Of a DNA stretch of 64,000 nt, positions 17,955 to 26,095 are shown one piece after another. Positions within the stretch are counted from its first letter, which is position 1. Every line of letters starts with the position of its first letter. Below the pieces are notes generated by a model. It did not search any database. It was not told where the DNA came from and saw only the letters and a program-made list of their open reading frames with translations. The stretch is taken from assembly GCA_964451255.1 (NCBI GenBank), contig CAYVHL010000010.1:1-64000 (forward strand). The letters run 5' to 3'. The translations under genes were made by a program, and so were the position numbers. Source of the stretch: JAHBTB01 sp964451255 (lineage in GTDB: Bacteria; Armatimonadota; Fimbriimonadia; Fimbriimonadales; Fimbriimonadaceae).

Positions 17955-18679
17955 ATCTTGAGGCGTCGAAACAGCCACGAAGGCACGTGGCGGATGAGGA
18001 AGAAGACCACCGCATGGGAGGTCTTGAGATAGTGCTCGCCGGTGCGCCCACAGACGGCCAACGTCCGCCGAGCCGCCTCTTCCACCGGCATCAGGCCCCT
18101 CTGCGGCAGGTGGGAGGTCATTTCGGTGGCGGTCGGCCCGGGCTTGACGGTGACGACGGTGACGCCCAGCTTGGCCAAGCGGTTGCGGAGGGCCTCCAGG
18201 TAGGTCGCGAGGGCGGCCTTGGTGGTGTTGTAGACGGGCTGGCCGCACCGGCCCCGGTCGCCCGCCACGCTGCCAATGCCGACGATGGTGCCGTGGCCGA
18301 CCCCCTCGAACCTGGTGGCGGCCTCGTTCAGCCAGGCGATCGCGCCCGAAAGGTTCACCGCGACCATGTCGAGATCCTTGGTGGTGTCGTATTCGTGCAT
18401 GCCGACCGCAGGCATGACGCCGCTCGCGTAGACGACCAGGTCCAGTCCGCCGAGCCGGTGGCAGAGGTCTTGGAACAGGGCCGGGACCTCCGTCGTGTCA
18501 CGGACGTCGTGCCGGGCGACGACGGCCCGGTCGGGGTGCGCCGCCGCGAGTTCGTCGAGACGCTCCAAGCGACGGGCCACCAGAGCGACCCGGCAACCGG
18601 AGTCCATCAGTTGGCGGGCGACCTCGCGACCCAGGCCGCTAGACGCTCCGACGACGATCGCCTGGCGGAACGTCGTCAT
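17951..18679 (-). CDS. DprE2-like short-chain dehydrogenase/reductase
   Basis: This is a 242-residue SDR with the Rossmann motif VVGASSGLGRE (Gly11-Gly17), the NAG variant YASGV, catalytic Ser (IGSVAG) and YNTTK (Tyr-x-x-x-Lys). A hydrophobic C-terminal tail (VVFFLIRHVPSWLFRRL) could associate with the membrane, as in DprE2. In the DprE1/DprE2 pair this subunit uses NADH to reduce the 2'-keto sugar lipid to the arabinose epimer. It overlaps the UbiA stop by 4 bp and the DprE1-like start by 4 bp, so the three are one translationally coupled unit. Confidence 0.83.
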   Translation of the reverse strand: MTTFRQAIVVGASSGLGREVARQLMDSGCRVALVARRLERLDELAAAHPDRAVVARHDVRDTTEVPALFQDLCHRLGGLDLVVYASGVMPAVGMHEYDTTKDLDMVAVNLSGAIAWLNEAATRFEGVGHGTIVGIGSVAGDRGRCGQPVYNTTKAALATYLEALRNRLAKLGVTVVTVKPGPTATEMTSHLPQRGLMPVEEAARRTLAVCGRTGEHYLKTSHAVVFFLIRHVPSWLFRRLKI

Positions 18680-19563
18680 CCGCCCACCACGATCGGCACG
18701 GAGAAGCCTTTGAGGGCGAACGCCGCCGCCACCAGGAAGGCGATGACGCTGAAGACGATGTGCGGGTCGTCCAGCAGGATGTCGGCGGGCTCGCCGCCCT
18801 CGTTGCGGCTCAGGACGAGCAAGAGGTAGCGCGTGATGCCGTAGATCACGAACGGGGCGGTCAAGAGGATGCCGGGGAACTTGTGTGCTGTGTCGCTGTC
18901 CACCGAATAGATGCAGTAGCTCATGGCCGCCATGCCGGAGAAGATCGCCACAAAGATGTCGAGCGTGCCCTTTGTGTAGTGGACGAGGCTCGCCCGCGAC
19001 TGGTCGCACACCTCCCCTTGCAAGAGAAACTCATGGCGTCGTTTGCCGAAGCCGAGCATGAGGGCGAGCGTTGCGGTGCAGAACATCAGCCAGCCAGAGA
19101 TCGGCACGTGGATCGCCTGGGCGCCGATTCCGGCCCGGAGCACGAACCCCGTGGCGATCCAAAAGACGTCGGCGACCGGCACAGCCTTGATCCAGACGTT
19201 GTAGACCACCTGCATCAGCAGGTAGGCGCACAGGACGACCCCGACCCACCAGTCGGTGACGAAACCGAGGGCCAGGCCGACGCCTAGGAGCACGACGGCG
19301 AAGGCGACGGCGGTCGTCGGCGACACCGCCCCAGTCGCCAAGGGCCGGTTGTTCTTGGTCGGGTGGTTGCGGTCCCGCTCCCGGTCGGCCAGGTCGTTGA
19401 ACACGTAGCTGGCCGAGCTCACCAGGCACATGGCGAAGAAGGTCGTCAGGGCCGCGCGCCAAGCGGTCGGGTCCAGGATGCGACCGCTGAAGAGAAACGC
19501 CGCGAAGACCAGCACGTTTTTCGACCACTGTTTGATGCGGGCGAGGCGGAGGAGCGGGTGCAT
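18676..19563 (-). CDS. UbiA-family decaprenyl-phosphate phosphoribosyltransferase-like
   Basis: This is a membrane prenyltransferase of 295 residues (ATG 19563; longer in-frame starts would overlap queF) with about eight or nine helices. The first Asp-rich motif is N56-D57-x-x-D60-x-x-x-D64 followed by NHPTKNNRPLATG, very like the DPPR synthase subgroup (mycobacterial Rv3806c type). This subgroup transfers phosphoribose from PRPP to a polyprenyl phosphate. The second motif region (FGKRRHE, YTKGTLDIF) also fits. It is followed by the DprE2- and DprE1-like genes, which gives the later epimerisation steps. Quinone or heme prenyltransferase is less likely. Confidence 0.85.
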   Translation of the reverse strand: MHPLLRLARIKQWSKNVLVFAAFLFSGRILDPTAWRAALTTFFAMCLVSSASYVFNDLADRERDRNHPTKNNRPLATGAVSPTTAVAFAVVLLGVGLALGFVTDWWVGVVLCAYLLMQVVYNVWIKAVPVADVFWIATGFVLRAGIGAQAIHVPISGWLMFCTATLALMLGFGKRRHEFLLQGEVCDQSRASLVHYTKGTLDIFVAIFSGMAAMSYCIYSVDSDTAHKFPGILLTAPFVIYGITRYLLLVLSRNEGGEPADILLDDPHIVFSVIAFLVAAAFALKGFSVPIVVGG

Positions 19564-19622
19564 GCGGTGAACCTGTTGACTCAATGCAACGGCGCCCGGC
19601 GCCGCCGGGTTTCTGAGGCGTC

Positions 19623-19973
19623 TCAGGGCCTGGGGCCAGTTTCGCACACTATGACGCTGCTGATGCCACCCCGGACGTTGAACCGCCCGGTGACGCGCAT
19701 CCAGCGCGGCTTTGTGGCGTGGGCCAGTTCGTCCAGTAGCCGGTTGGTCACGGCCTCGTAGTAGATGCCCTCGTTACGGAAACTGTAGTAGTAGAGCTTG
19801 AGGGACTTGAGCTCGACACAGAGCCCGTCCGGGATGTATTCCAGTTCGACCGTGGCGAAGTCCGGCTGCCCGGTCTTGGGGCAAACGCTGGTGAACTCGG
19901 GGCACACGTGGGTGATCAGGTAGCCCCGGTCGGGGTTCGGGTTGGGGAAGGTCTCAAGAATCTCCGCGCCCAT
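19623..19973 (-). CDS. queF: NADPH-dependent preQ0 reductase (type I QueF)
   Basis: QueF reduces 7-cyano-7-deazaguanine to 7-aminomethyl-7-deazaguanine in queuosine tRNA-modification synthesis. It is a 116-residue single-domain tunnelling-fold protein. Catalytic Cys31 (TSVCPKTGQPDF) and Asp38 have the family spacing of seven, and the NADPH motif E-x-K-S-L-K-L-Y-x-x-S-F-R is intact. Its length fits the short unimodular class. It is divergent from fabD across about 215 bp and lies 59 bp upstream of the ubiA-like gene. Confidence 0.95.
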   Translation of the reverse strand: MGAEILETFPNPNPDRGYLITHVCPEFTSVCPKTGQPDFATVELEYIPDGLCVELKSLKLYYYSFRNEGIYYEAVTNRLLDELAHATKPRWMRVTGRFNVRGGISSVIVCETGPRP

Positions 19974-20176
19974 AGGGTCGGGAGGGTACCGGCTTTGGCG
20001 GACCGGCCTATGGCGCCCGCGTCCACGCGGGGTGCCACATATAGGTTATCGCCGTCTCCCCAAGGATTCCTCGGCGGGTGCTCGACGGCTCCTCGGAACA
20101 AGGCCGGTCCCCTATCCCATGCTGCCCGTGCGGACAGGGCCGACCTGAAAGACCGGGGGAGCGACCGGGCCCCGGG

Positions 20177-20182
20177 TAGATT
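20177..20182 (+). promoter_or_regulatory. Candidate -10 (TAGATT) for leaderless fabD mRNA
   Basis: TAGATT sits 7 nt before the fabD ATG (20190) and there is no purine-rich Shine-Dalgarno sequence between them, so transcription would start at or next to the start codon. No convincing -35 is visible. It belongs to a set of similar sites in this window. Confidence 0.4.
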
Positions 20183-20189
20183 GCCACCG

Positions 20190-21122
20190 ATGGTGGCCGT
20201 CGTGTTTCCGGGCCAGGGGTCACAACGCCCTGGCATGGGAGAGGATCTGTATCACAAGGACAGTTACGCCCGGCAGATCTTCGACGAGGTCGAAGACGCC
20301 ACCGGGGTCAACGTCCCGACGCTTTGCTTTGAGAGCGACGAGGAGACCCTGAGGCAGACCGAGAACGCCCAGATCGCCCTCTACACCTGCTCCCTCGCCG
20401 CCTTTTACGCGCTGAAGGGCGCCATGCCTGGACTGGACGTGACCGGGTGCGCGGGCCACAGCGTCGGGGAGTACGCGGCCCTTGCGGCGGCAGGGGTGCT
20501 GAGCGTCTCCGAAGGGGCGGCCTTGGTCAAGCGCCGGGGCGAGATCATGGCCTCGGCAGGAGAAGAACGGCCGGGCACGATGGCGGCTGTGCTCGGGCTG
20601 GACCGCGAGACCCTCCTGACGGTATGCGAGAAGGTCGCAGACGTCGGGGTCTGCGTGCTGGCGAACGACAACTGCCCCGGACAACTCGTCGTCAGCGGCG
20701 ACATCGACGCCGTCCAGGCGGCGAGCGCGCTATTCATGGAGAAAGGCGCGAAGCGGGTCATGCCCCTGAACGTGAGCGGCGCCTTCCACAGCCCGCTCAT
20801 GGAGACGGCGGCGGCGGAGTTGGCGACGGCCTTACGGGCCGCCGACTTCCATGAGGGCAATTTCCCCGTCTATAGCAACGTCACCGCAGGACCTGGCCAC
20901 GACTGGCCGAGGCTCCTGGAGGAACAACTCAAAAGCCCGGTGCGGTGGACGGAGTCGGTCCAGACAATGAGGGCGGCCGGCCACACCGTCTACGTCGAAT
21001 GTGGGAGCGGGGAAGTCCTTTGCGGTCTCCTCCGCCGTATCGACAAGGAGGCGACCGGGCTCAAGGTCGTGGACATCGCGACGCTCGAAGAGACCGTCGC
21101 CGCCCTGCGGGAGGTCGCATGA
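20190..21122 (+). CDS. fabD: Malonyl-CoA:ACP transacylase
   Basis: FabD loads malonate on acyl carrier protein for fatty-acid elongation. The 310 residues include the oxyanion-loop GQGSQ (8-12), nucleophile Ser91 in GHSVGEYAAL, and the partner His in SGAFHSPLM near residue 200. ATG 20190 gives the normal family length; the longer open frame upstream reads through the intergenic region. Its TGA overlaps the fabG ATG by 4 bp. Confidence 0.95.
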   Translation: MVAVVFPGQGSQRPGMGEDLYHKDSYARQIFDEVEDATGVNVPTLCFESDEETLRQTENAQIALYTCSLAAFYALKGAMPGLDVTGCAGHSVGEYAALAAAGVLSVSEGAALVKRRGEIMASAGEERPGTMAAVLGLDRETLLTVCEKVADVGVCVLANDNCPGQLVVSGDIDAVQAASALFMEKGAKRVMPLNVSGAFHSPLMETAAAELATALRAADFHEGNFPVYSNVTAGPGHDWPRLLEEQLKSPVRWTESVQTMRAAGHTVYVECGSGEVLCGLLRRIDKEATGLKVVDIATLEETVAALREVA

Positions 21123-21847
21123 AGAGATTCGATGGGGTCGTCGTCGTCGTCACCGGGGCCAGCCGAGGCATCGGCCGGGCCATCGCTGAGCGGTTCGCCG
21201 AGGAGGGGGCGCACGTCGCCTGCGTCGCGACGTCGGAGGCGAACGCGGAGCTCACCGCCATCGCCACCCGGGGCAAAGCCTATGGTCTCGACGTCAGCGA
21301 CGCCCCGGCTGTCGAAGCGGTGTTCGCGGAGATCGAGAAGGACTTTGGCAAGATCGACGTGCTGGTCAACAACGCCGGGGTCACCCGCGACACGCTCGCC
21401 CTGCGGATGAAGGACGAGGACTGGGACAGGGTCCTGGCCGTGAACTTGAAGGGGGCGTTCAACTGCAGCAAGGCCGTGCTCAAGGGCATGATGAAAGCGC
21501 GGAAGGGCAAGATCATCAACATCTCCAGCGTGGTCGGCCTCCACGGCGCCGCCGGACAGACGAACTACTCGGCTAGCAAAGCGGGGCTCATCGGCCTGAC
21601 CATGAGCCTGGCCAAGGAGGTAGGTAGCAGAGGGATCACAGTGAACGCGGTCGCCCCAGGCTTCATCGAGACCGACATGACGGCGGAACTCGGGGAGGAG
21701 ATGCGCGCCCATGTCGAAAAGCAGGCGCCCCTTGGCCGATTGGGCCTGGGCGGGGACATCGCCGGGGTCGTGGCCTTCCTGGCCAGCGACGACGCCACGT
21801 ACATGACCGGTCAGGTCCTCACGGTGGACGGCGGGCTCACCCTATAG
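21119..21847 (+). CDS. fabG: 3-oxoacyl-ACP reductase
   Basis: FabG is the NADPH-dependent ketoreductase of type II fatty-acid synthesis. The 242 residues contain TGASRGIGRA (12-21), LVNNAGVTRD, INISSVVG and YSASKAG, plus the C-terminal MTGQVLTVDGG typical of FabG. Start ATG 21119 overlaps fabD. The gene ends tail to tail with the minus-strand HEAT gene: the two stop codons overlap within 21842-21847. acpP and fabF resume 4 kb downstream. Confidence 0.94.
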   Translation: MKRFDGVVVVVTGASRGIGRAIAERFAEEGAHVACVATSEANAELTAIATRGKAYGLDVSDAPAVEAVFAEIEKDFGKIDVLVNNAGVTRDTLALRMKDEDWDRVLAVNLKGAFNCSKAVLKGMMKARKGKIINISSVVGLHGAAGQTNYSASKAGLIGLTMSLAKEVGSRGITVNAVAPGFIETDMTAELGEEMRAHVEKQAPLGRLGLGGDIAGVVAFLASDDATYMTGQVLTVDGGLTL

Positions 21848-23773
21848 GTGTGCCCGCTGGAAGTTGGTCGGCCCGCGACCCGGAGTGGTCGGTAGGGGTA
21901 CAGACACCGGCGTCTCATGCGGGCGCGGCGATATCCAAAAGTGGTGCGACACGTAGGCGTCCCCGGTGGCGGTGGCCCGGACAGACGGGTCGGTGTCGGC
22001 GGCTAACGGTGCGAGGGCTTGCGCCGCTTCCGGTGTGCCGAGCCGCCTCAGGGCATAGGCGACGGCCTCCCGAACGCGCCACCTCTTGTCTTTGGAGTAG
22101 CCGGTGATGAAGGCAAGGCGGTCGCCGTCGACCGGCTCCTCGCCGGCGAGCTCGATGCAGGCGACGATCTCGTCGATCAGCCCCCTTCCCGCCGTGCCCT
22201 TGAGCTCGTCCATGATCTTCGGGTGGCCGCTTTGAGCGAAGCACACCAGGTCTTCTATCCGGCCAAGGTAGCGGTGGTTACCGAGTAACACAGCGTACTT
22301 CTCTTTGAGGTCGTCATCGCCGAACTTTCGGCACCATGTGGGTTCCAGGCACTTGATCCGCTCCCAGGGCATTTCAGCGCATTTGGATACAACCAGCCTT
22401 TGCAAGTCCTCGCTCTTCTGCATCCCGGGGACGCTGCCGAGCAGGCGGACGAAATCTTGGCCCTCTGGCCTGGTGACGTCCATGTTGCCGATCGCCTGCC
22501 TCAGCAGACGCTCGCCGTCAGGGAAGGAGAGGGCTGACTCGACGTTCCACATGTCCCAGTTCTTCTGGTTTTGCAAAAGGAACCGGTACACGAGGTTGAG
22601 GTCTTCGGACTGGCCCGAGATTCGGGCTAGGGCCAGGACGGCCGCCTCGCGATAGGCCGGTTCCGAGTCCGCCTGGGTCACTACACCCCGGAGCAGGGGT
22701 AGGGCCGCGTGGTCTCGGCGGGTCGCAGCGGCGAGGAAGTAACTGAGAGACAAGGATGGGGCAGGGAGAGGAACCTGCCCGTCGCCGTTGATCACGCGGA
22801 CGCAAGCCTCGTCGGGCGAGACCGTGGTGTCCCCTGCGGCGATCAGACTGGCGACTCGGGGGTCAGGGCTCTCGAAGCTCAAGAGGGCTGCGCGGTTCAC
22901 ATCGTGTCGGACCAAGAACTCCAGCACAGCGGGACGCGCTGGGTTGGCGCCGGTCATCTCTCCTGGCTGGACGGTTGCGAGCAGGGCTGAGACTTGGGCC
23001 GCGTCGATCCCTTGAAAGCCGCCCCCTGGCCCGCTGGCCGCCCGGACGAACGCTCCGAGCGCACTGTCGCCGACTTCTTCAGCTAGGCCCGGGAGCCGGA
23101 AGCCGAGGACGATCCGAGCGCGTTTGGGTATGGCCTTCCAATTGGCCGCAGCGAACGTCCTGGCCGCTTGTGGGTCGATATCGCTGGTCGCGACGGCCGC
23201 AGGCACGGAACCCAAGCACCGCTGTGACATCAGGGCCGGGAGGCAGGCGGGGTCGCCCACGCTGGCCGCCAACTGTGCGAACGCGCCTGTCGCCTCTGAG
23301 ACGCCAAGGTGTTCGCCGCCGGGGCCGTCGCTGACGAAATACTTGGCTAGTGTCGGCAGTGCTTTACGGCTGCCGTTGGTCGCCAGGGCGGCCATTTTGG
23401 CGTCAAGCACCTGGGCGTCGGGTTCGTCAAGAGAGGCGATGATCGCGGGCTCAAGTTCCACGACGCGCAACTCGACGAGTCCGCGGGCGCCCGCGAGTCT
23501 TACGGCCCGCTTTGGATCGTCGAGTGAACGGGCAAGGGCTCGCCAACCGCTTGGTCCTGAATCGACCAGCCGTGCGACGACTTCGTTCTGCATCTGTGGG
23601 TCGGCGAGTCCCAAGGCGAGGCGGGCAGGGGAGGCGTGGCGCAGGTCGTCGGCGGTGAGGGGACGACCGTAGTAGTCCCACGTCCGATAGCTGATCCATG
23701 CCGCCAAGGCGCCGACGGCGGCTAGTTGCAGTCTGAACCGGGCGGATGAGAGGTCAAGGCCCACCGGGCCCAT
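21842..23773 (-). CDS. Membrane-anchored HEAT-repeat protein (copy 2)
   Basis: The product has 643 residues. One N-terminal hydrophobic helix (about 12-27) is followed by DYYGRPLTADDLRHASP and a long series of alpha-helical pairs with HEAT-like units, such as PALMSQ, PASDIDPQAARTFA and the conserved KDKRWRVREAVAYALRRLG near the end. It is a paralog of the next gene upstream: the N-terminal 60 and C-terminal 120 residues match well while the middle has drifted. HEAT arrays are scaffolds; no enzymatic motif is seen. Likely cell-surface or periplasmic, anchored by the N-terminus. An AGGAG lies 11 nt before ATG 23773. Confidence 0.75.
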   Translation of the reverse strand: MGPVGLDLSSARFRLQLAAVGALAAWISYRTWDYYGRPLTADDLRHASPARLALGLADPQMQNEVVARLVDSGPSGWRALARSLDDPKRAVRLAGARGLVELRVVELEPAIIASLDEPDAQVLDAKMAALATNGSRKALPTLAKYFVSDGPGGEHLGVSEATGAFAQLAASVGDPACLPALMSQRCLGSVPAAVATSDIDPQAARTFAAANWKAIPKRARIVLGFRLPGLAEEVGDSALGAFVRAASGPGGGFQGIDAAQVSALLATVQPGEMTGANPARPAVLEFLVRHDVNRAALLSFESPDPRVASLIAAGDTTVSPDEACVRVINGDGQVPLPAPSLSLSYFLAAATRRDHAALPLLRGVVTQADSEPAYREAAVLALARISGQSEDLNLVYRFLLQNQKNWDMWNVESALSFPDGERLLRQAIGNMDVTRPEGQDFVRLLGSVPGMQKSEDLQRLVVSKCAEMPWERIKCLEPTWCRKFGDDDLKEKYAVLLGNHRYLGRIEDLVCFAQSGHPKIMDELKGTAGRGLIDEIVACIELAGEEPVDGDRLAFITGYSKDKRWRVREAVAYALRRLGTPEAAQALAPLAADTDPSVRATATGDAYVSHHFWISPRPHETPVSVPLPTTPGRGPTNFQRAHL

Positions 23774-23786
23774 TCTGCCACAGCTC

Positions 23787-25751
23787 CTACTGTGCGGTCT
23801 TTGCCCGGCCCATGGTGGGCATCCTTCGCCCAGTTATGCCTGGGACGGCGCCGCTGGCCGTCCTCCCGAGTTTGTAAGGCGTGGACTTCGCGGGCGGCTG
23901 GAGCGAGCGGTGGTGCGAGTGGAAGGCCGGGCAATGCGTTTCGAAGGCGACGCGTTCCACCGGGTCTTGGGACAACTGTCGCAACACCTCGTCGCCGCGC
24001 GGGTCGTGGACGAGGCGCAAGGCGTAGGCGACGGCCTCGCGAACCCGCCATCTCTTGTCCTTGGCAAACCCAAGGATGAAACCAAGCCGGTCTCCGTCGA
24101 TTGGTTCTGTGGCTGCGATCTCGATGCAGGCGACGGTCTCGTCGATCAGACCTCGCTCCGCCGTCTGCTTCAATTTTTCGAGGACATGGGCGTTTCCTGA
24201 ACCGGCGAAGGCCTTGAGCAACCTGATCCGGTCCGCATACAGGTCGTTGTCCACCAGAGAGGCGTACTTGGCTTTGAGAGCTTGGTCTCCGAACTGGCGG
24301 CACCAATGTGGGTTGAGTTGCCATATCCGGCCTGAGGGGACGTCGGCGCACTTGGCGACGATGATGCGTTGGAGGGTCGGGTCGGTGATGATGGCTGGGT
24401 CTTCACTGGCGTACTGCAAGAAGGAGACTGCCCCTGCCTGCTGGTCCATTCCCAACATTTGGATCATCTTTCTGACCACGGTGAGGCCGTCAACAGACTT
24501 CTGTGCGGCGATGGTAGACCAGACGTCCAAGCGACGGCTTGACGCCGTCCAGTATTTCCAGGCCAGATTCCGGTCTTCGGTGTCGGTGGCGGCCAAGGAG
24601 ATGGCGAAAGAGGCGGCGTCCCGGTTGCCGTTATCCGACCGAAGCTCTCGTCTCGCCACCTCAAGGCAACCGGGATCCCGCGTGACCCCCGCGGCAATGA
24701 GATAAGCGGTGTCAGGGCTCGGCACTAGACGCCCGGCCGACTTGTCGCCGGCGATGGCCCTTAGACAGTCCAGGCGTGCCCGAGCGGCTGGGTCGGTGAC
24801 CGCCTCTTCGCACCTTGCCAATCCAACGGCGAGTCCCTTGTCTGGCCAAGTGTAGGCTATGCGGGCTGCCTCTTCTGCCCTCGCCACAGCCAGAAAGGCG
24901 ACGACCTCCCGTCCTGCAGGCGAGTCGTAGTACTCACGAGGGTCTCCCAGCCATCCGGCCCAGCGTTTATACACCGCTTCAACATCGACTGGGGGCACCG
25001 GCGCCACCCCCCGGGTTGCTTCTACGAACTTACGGAGGGCTGGATCCTGGATTCCTTCCGGATCGGAGGTCATGAAGGCCATACGGACGCGCGACTCGTC
25101 GTCGAGGCCGTCCCAGTTCTCCGCCGCGTACCGGGCTGCCTCGACAGGGTCGATATCGGCGATGGCAGAGTTTGCGCTCGGATATCGTCGACAGACCGCC
25201 GACTCGAGGGCGGGGATGGCGTCCTTGTCCCCGAGGCTGGCGGCCAGTTCGGCGAACCTAATTATCGCCGCAGACCCTTTCTTGACCCCTTCGTCGGTCG
25301 AACCGAGGTCGAGAAGGTATTTCTCAAGGACCGGCAGCGACTTGGCGGTGCCATTGGCGGCCAGGGCCGCCATCTTCATATCCAGGGCGTGGGGATCGGA
25401 CTCGTCCAACGAGGCTGTGATGTCGCCCTCCAGTTCAGGGGCCCTGAGATTGGAGAGCATGTCGGCGGCGACTGCTCGTGCGCCGGCCTGGGGTGATTTG
25501 AGGGCCTCGATAAGGGCCGTGTGTCCAGACGCCCCCAGACCCAGCAAGCGAACCCCGGCGTCGTGGCCGTTCTCAGGGTCGGCGAGCGCTTGTTTCAGGC
25601 GGTCGGGCGAGGCCTTCGCCAAGGCGTTGCCGGTGAGGGGCCGGGCAAAATAGTCCCACGCCCGATATCCTCCATAGAGCAACACGATGCCAAGCGCGAG
25701 GGACACCCATTTGAAGGCGGGCTTGGCCGCAAGATGTGACACCGGACCCAT
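23787..25751 (-). CDS. Membrane-anchored HEAT-repeat protein (copy 1)
   Basis: The product has 654 residues with an N-terminal hydrophobic helix (VSLALGIVLLYGGYRAWDYF) and a conserved box ARPLTGNALAKASPDRL. HEAT-like helical repeats follow across the protein, including KSPQAGARAVAADMLSNLR and the near-C-terminal KDKRWRVREAVAYALRLV. It lies 13 bp upstream of its paralog on the same strand, so this is a tandem duplication. The last ~40 residues are Pro/Arg-rich and differ from copy 2. Function unknown; a scaffold role is inferred from the repeats. It is divergent from acpP. Confidence 0.75.
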   Translation of the reverse strand: MGPVSHLAAKPAFKWVSLALGIVLLYGGYRAWDYFARPLTGNALAKASPDRLKQALADPENGHDAGVRLLGLGASGHTALIEALKSPQAGARAVAADMLSNLRAPELEGDITASLDESDPHALDMKMAALAANGTAKSLPVLEKYLLDLGSTDEGVKKGSAAIIRFAELAASLGDKDAIPALESAVCRRYPSANSAIADIDPVEAARYAAENWDGLDDESRVRMAFMTSDPEGIQDPALRKFVEATRGVAPVPPVDVEAVYKRWAGWLGDPREYYDSPAGREVVAFLAVARAEEAARIAYTWPDKGLAVGLARCEEAVTDPAARARLDCLRAIAGDKSAGRLVPSPDTAYLIAAGVTRDPGCLEVARRELRSDNGNRDAASFAISLAATDTEDRNLAWKYWTASSRRLDVWSTIAAQKSVDGLTVVRKMIQMLGMDQQAGAVSFLQYASEDPAIITDPTLQRIIVAKCADVPSGRIWQLNPHWCRQFGDQALKAKYASLVDNDLYADRIRLLKAFAGSGNAHVLEKLKQTAERGLIDETVACIEIAATEPIDGDRLGFILGFAKDKRWRVREAVAYALRLVHDPRGDEVLRQLSQDPVERVAFETHCPAFHSHHRSLQPPAKSTPYKLGRTASGAVPGITGRRMPTMGRAKTAQ

Positions 25752-25808
25752 TCTGCCATAGGTAGTGCGGATGGCGGTACTGTCGCTACCGGCGCACCGT
25801 CGTAGTAA

Positions 25809-25814
25809 TATAGT
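25809..25814 (+). promoter_or_regulatory. Candidate -10 (TATAGT) of acpP
   Basis: TATAGT lies 41 bp before the acpP ATG in the divergent gap with the HEAT gene. This gives a conventional leader of about 35 nt, unlike the short-leader promoters elsewhere in the window. The -35 region is weak. Confidence 0.4.
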
Positions 25815-25855
25815 GCGGCTTCGGACAGCCGAATTGCCGGGGCAGGATCAGATTC

Positions 25856-26095
25856 ATGGCTGACAACGTTTTTGAGAAGGTAAAGAAGGTCGTTTGTGAA
25901 GAGCTGGGTGTGCAAGACAGCGAGGTGAAGCCGGAGTCCTCGTTCACTGAGGACCTTGGCGCGGACTCGCTTGACGTGGTCGAGCTTGTCATGGCCTTGG
26001 AAGAGCAGTTCAGCATCGAGATCCCGGACGACGACGTCGCAAACCTGAAGACGGTCGGTGACGTCGTCTCCTACATCGAAAAGAAAGCCGCCTGA
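25856..26095 (+). CDS. acpP: Acyl carrier protein
   Basis: This is the cytosolic carrier of growing fatty acyl chains. The 79 residues are acidic and carry the phosphopantetheine site Ser38 in LGADSLDVVELVMALEEQF. Its TGA shares one base with the fabF ATG (26095), so the two are coupled. Length and sequence are standard. Confidence 0.97.
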   Translation: MADNVFEKVKKVVCEELGVQDSEVKPESSFTEDLGADSLDVVELVMALEEQFSIEIPDDDVANLKTVGDVVSYIEKKAA

